In this document: one piece after another, positions 5,143 to 6,013 of the stretch
How positions within the stretch are numbered: the stretch's first letter is position 1
Layout of the letters: each line of letters opens with the position of its first letter
Assembly: GCA_027023345.1 (NCBI GenBank)
Contig: JALVVO010000269.1
Coordinates: forward strand, 1 to 6,013
Source of the DNA: Thermaceae bacterium
GTDB lineage: Bacteria; Deinococcota; Deinococci; Deinococcales; Marinithermaceae
DNA length: 6,013 bases
Reading direction: 5' to 3'
The notes under the pieces: model-generated
The model's input: only the letters and a program-made list of their open reading frames with translations
Databases searched by the model: none
Told to the model about the DNA's origin: nothing
Program-made: the position numbers and the translations under genes

Positions 5143-5403
5143 ATGGCGCCCACCGTCCGCACCCGCCCATTCACCCAGCCGGCCCCGGAGGGCATTCCGG
5201 GGGTCGGGGCTGCGATCACCCCGGCCGCCAAGCGAGGGGCGGCCCACGTAGCTGGCGAGGCGCGTGGTGCCAGGCTCACCTACACCGATCTCCACGCCTA
5301 TGCCTGGTGGTATGGCCGCGGCTGGGTCACCCTGAACCGCGGAAAGAAGGGCCTCCGGCGTATCCACCGGGGCGCCGAGGACGTAACCCGGGTCCGGCAG
5401 TAA
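5143..5403 (+). CDS. Small basic protein, 86 aa, unknown function
   Basis: ATG 5143 lies three bases after the spike stop; only a weak GGTGA (5135-5139) precedes it, so translation probably depends on coupling. The product has no membrane helix. Residues 1-30 are Pro/Ala/Gly-rich and likely disordered (RTRPFTQPAPEGIPGVG). Residues 45-86 contain TYTDLHAYAWWYGRGW followed by a strongly positive stretch (NRGKKGLRRIHRG). The composition is Arg/Lys-rich with few acids. It is the last gene before the terminator. Possible roles are a nucleic-acid-binding protein, an internal virion protein, or a C-terminal fragment left at the integration boundary; the sequence does not decide. The GC level returns to the high background here. 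Confidence 0.65.
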   Translation: MAPTVRTRPFTQPAPEGIPGVGAAITPAAKRGAAHVAGEARGARLTYTDLHAYAWWYGRGWVTLNRGKKGLRRIHRGAEDVTRVRQ

Positions 5404-5409
5404 GCTCTA

Positions 5410-5428
5410 GGTGTCAATAAGGTGTCAA
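5410..5428 (+). repeat. Direct repeat GGTGTCAA, two copies 11 bp apart
   Basis: GGTGTCAA occurs at 5410-5417 and 5421-5428 with a 3-bp spacer (TAA), so repeat starts are 11 bp apart, about one helical turn. It lies between the last phage gene and the terminator, next to the tRNA. The spacing suits tandem protein-binding sites on one DNA face, for example integrase arm-type sites, but this is inference only. Confidence 0.6.
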
Positions 5429-5465
5429 AAGCTTTTCCGCCCCCACTATAGGGGGCGGAAGCTTT
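5428..5465. terminator. Strong bidirectional intrinsic terminator
   Basis: CCGCCCCC (5437-5444) pairs with GGGGGCGG (5451-5458) around the loop ACTATA. Pairing extends outward through TT/AA and, after a TT bulge, through AAAGC/GCTTT. On the plus strand the hairpin is followed by only a short T run. Read on the minus strand, it is followed by CTTTTG, so it can also end transcription arriving from the tRNA genes. It therefore separates the plus-strand phage operon from the minus-strand tRNA unit. Confidence 0.85.
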
Positions 5466-5476
5466 ACGTCCTGCTC

Positions 5477-5551
5477 TGGAGCCGGCGGCCGGATTCGAAC
5501 CGGCGACCTACCGCTTACGAGGCGGTTGCTCTACCGCTGAGCTACGCCGGC
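5477..5551 (-). tRNA. tRNA-Thr (anticodon CGT), CCA encoded
   Basis: On the minus strand the acceptor stem GCCGGCG pairs with CGCCGGC. The D arm is GCTC...GAGC, the anticodon stem ACCGC/GCGGT encloses the loop CTCGTAA, and the T arm GCCGG-TTCGAAT-CCGGC is canonical. The discriminator is T and CCA is genomically encoded. The anticodon CGT reads ACG. G1-C72, C2-G71 and anticodon G35-U36 agree with known threonine identity elements. The 3' end faces the phage block, the usual orientation for a tRNA-targeted attachment site. Confidence 0.95.
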
Positions 5552-5565
5552 CCGCGGCCCCCTAA

Positions 5566-5595
5566 AGTATAGGAAGGCCGACGGTCCTTTGGCAA
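5566..5595 (-). promoter_or_regulatory. sigma70-type promoter of tRNA-Thr
   Basis: On the minus strand the -35 box TTGCCA (5590-5595) and the -10 box TATACT (5566-5571) are separated by 18 bases. The -10 lies 14 bases before the tRNA 5' end, giving a leader of only a few bases. It stands in the short AT-richer gap between the two tRNA genes, so tRNA-Thr can be transcribed independently. Confidence 0.7.
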
Positions 5596-5597
5596 AG

Positions 5598-5673
5598 TGG
5601 TGGGCCCTGCAGGACTCGAACCTGCAACCAACCGGTTATGAGCCGGCTGCTCTAACCATTGAGCTAAGGGCCC
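5598..5673 (-). tRNA. tRNA-Ile2 (CAT anticodon, lysidine-modified), CCA encoded
   Basis: On the minus strand the acceptor GGGCCCT pairs with AGGGCCC, with D arm GCTC...GAGC, anticodon stem GCCGG/CCGGT around CTCATAA, T arm GCAGG-TTCGAGT-CCTGC, discriminator A and encoded CCA. A CAT anticodon can mean initiator Met, elongator Met or minor Ile. Start CCCTTAGCTCA, a GGTTAGAGCAG D arm and end GCAGGG-CCACCA closely follow E. coli ileX tRNA-Ile2 as I recall it. The perfect G1-C72 pair excludes an initiator. It would be modified by TilS to read AUA. tRNA certainty is very high; Ile2 rather than Met is about 75 percent. Confidence 0.9.
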
Positions 5674-5684
5674 AGGCCACGCCC

Positions 5685-5713
5685 AATCTAGCCTACCCGC
5701 CTGGCGCGAGCAA
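5685..5713 (-). promoter_or_regulatory. Candidate sigma70-type promoter of tRNA-Ile2
   Basis: On the minus strand, TTGCTC (5708-5713) and TAGATT (5685-5690) are 17 bases apart, and the -10 ends 11 bases before the tRNA 5' end. The -35 box lies inside the last codons of the upstream protein gene. The geometry is right and the boxes are moderate matches. Read-through from the protein gene is an alternative. Confidence 0.5.
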
Positions 5714-6013
5714 GCGGTCGAGGAGGGCGCGGGTCTCGTCCTCGGCGAGGCGGCTCGCGAAGTAGACCCGCTCGCCCGGGGCCCAGGTCTGGGCGGCGTG
5801 GACCACCTCGAGCCCCTCCCCCCTCCGCCGCAAAAGCGGCAGGAGCTCGGGGGGCAGGTCCAGCTCCCCCACCGGGCCTCCGGCGAAGCCCTGGGGCAGG
5901 ACGTACTCGAGGACCCGCGCCCCCCGGTGGGCGAGGGCGTGGTCCCAGTCCTCGACGTCCACGGGCCGGCCGAAGGCGAGCTCGGCGCCGACCCGGCGGA
6001 CGAGCTCGAGCCC
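5693..6013 (-). CDS. C-terminal part of an unrecognised host protein (partial, 5' end outside window)
   Basis: The minus-strand frame is open from the window edge to TAG at 5693-5695, giving 106 residues with no stop. The first in-window start-like codon (GTG at 5962) is probably internal, because 17 upstream codons read on in the same style (LELVRRVGAELAFGRPV). The sequence is soluble and mixed alpha/beta: ARVLEYVLPQGF, LLPLLRRRGEGLEVV, GERVYFASRLAEDETR, ending with a helix ALLDRLLAPGG. Composition and Leu/Arg/Glu-rich style are those of a high-GC thermophile housekeeping gene, unlike the phage block. No motif reveals its function. It lies 20 bases upstream of tRNA-Ile2 and shares its direction. 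Confidence 0.75.
   Translation of the reverse strand, partial: GLELVRRVGAELAFGRPVDVEDWDHALAHRGARVLEYVLPQGFAGGPVGELDLPPELLPLLRRRGEGLEVVHAAQTWAPGERVYFASRLAEDETRALLDRLLAPGG

Noticed and set aside
5598..5673. Initiator tRNA-fMet
   Set aside because: The first acceptor pair is G-C (initiators have a mismatch at 1-72) and the anticodon stem lacks the three consecutive G-C pairs of initiators (CCGGT side ends with a G-T pair).

Overview
This window looks like the end of the structural (late) region of a prophage or integrated virus, joined on its right to ordinary chromosome. The host is probably a high-GC thermophile of the Thermus/Meiothermus/Oceanithermus group. That placement is inferred from the very high GC, frequent GTG starts, strong AGGAGG-type ribosome binding sites, Arg/Leu/Glu/Pro-rich proteins and tRNA genes that encode CCA. 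No marker gene proves it.

Positions 1-5403 hold one tightly packed plus-strand series of thirteen genes, mostly overlapping or separated by a few bases (ATGA, TAGTG, TGATG and GTGA junctions), so it is almost certainly one transcript. The first nine run from a partial membrane-protein C-terminus (1-82) to 2825. Eight of these nine carry a single strongly hydrophobic segment and most are under 160 residues. Three were found only by reading the sequence directly: the partial gene at 1-82, a 47-aa gene at 1563-1706 and a 45-aa membrane gene at 2836-2973. The 153-aa product (1685-2146) resembles Holin_LLH-type phage holins. The 151-aa product (2370-2825) has no membrane segment and looks like a helical stalk plus a beta domain.

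After these come two adhesin or spike-like virion proteins. The 360-aa protein (2970-4052) ends in a tandem 27-residue beta-repeat. The 366-aa protein (4039-5139) has a module known from phage fibre proteins (AVGTGSTAPSAGD...LFTRELF) followed by a Tyr/Gly/Asn-rich C-terminal domain whose DNA is far lower in GC than its surroundings. A small basic protein (5143-5403) ends the series, followed by a strong bidirectional hairpin terminator (about 5428-5465).

Positions 5477-6013 are minus-strand host sequence: tRNA-Thr(CGT), tRNA-Ile2(CAT, read with lysidine) and the 3' end of an unrecognised host protein gene. Each tRNA has its own recognisable sigma70-type promoter. The phage block lies directly at the 3' side of tRNA-Thr, the usual position for a tRNA-targeted integration. 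A spaced direct repeat, GGTGTCAA, lies in the junction.

Working hypothesis: the many consecutive single-TM proteins plus spike proteins, with no tail tape-measure, baseplate or terminase gene in view, fit the membrane/vertex protein region of a tailless, internal-membrane phage (P23-77/IN93-like) better than a tailed phage. This is inference: the diagnostic packaging ATPase and capsid genes are not in the window. No stretch over 300 bases lacks a gene.
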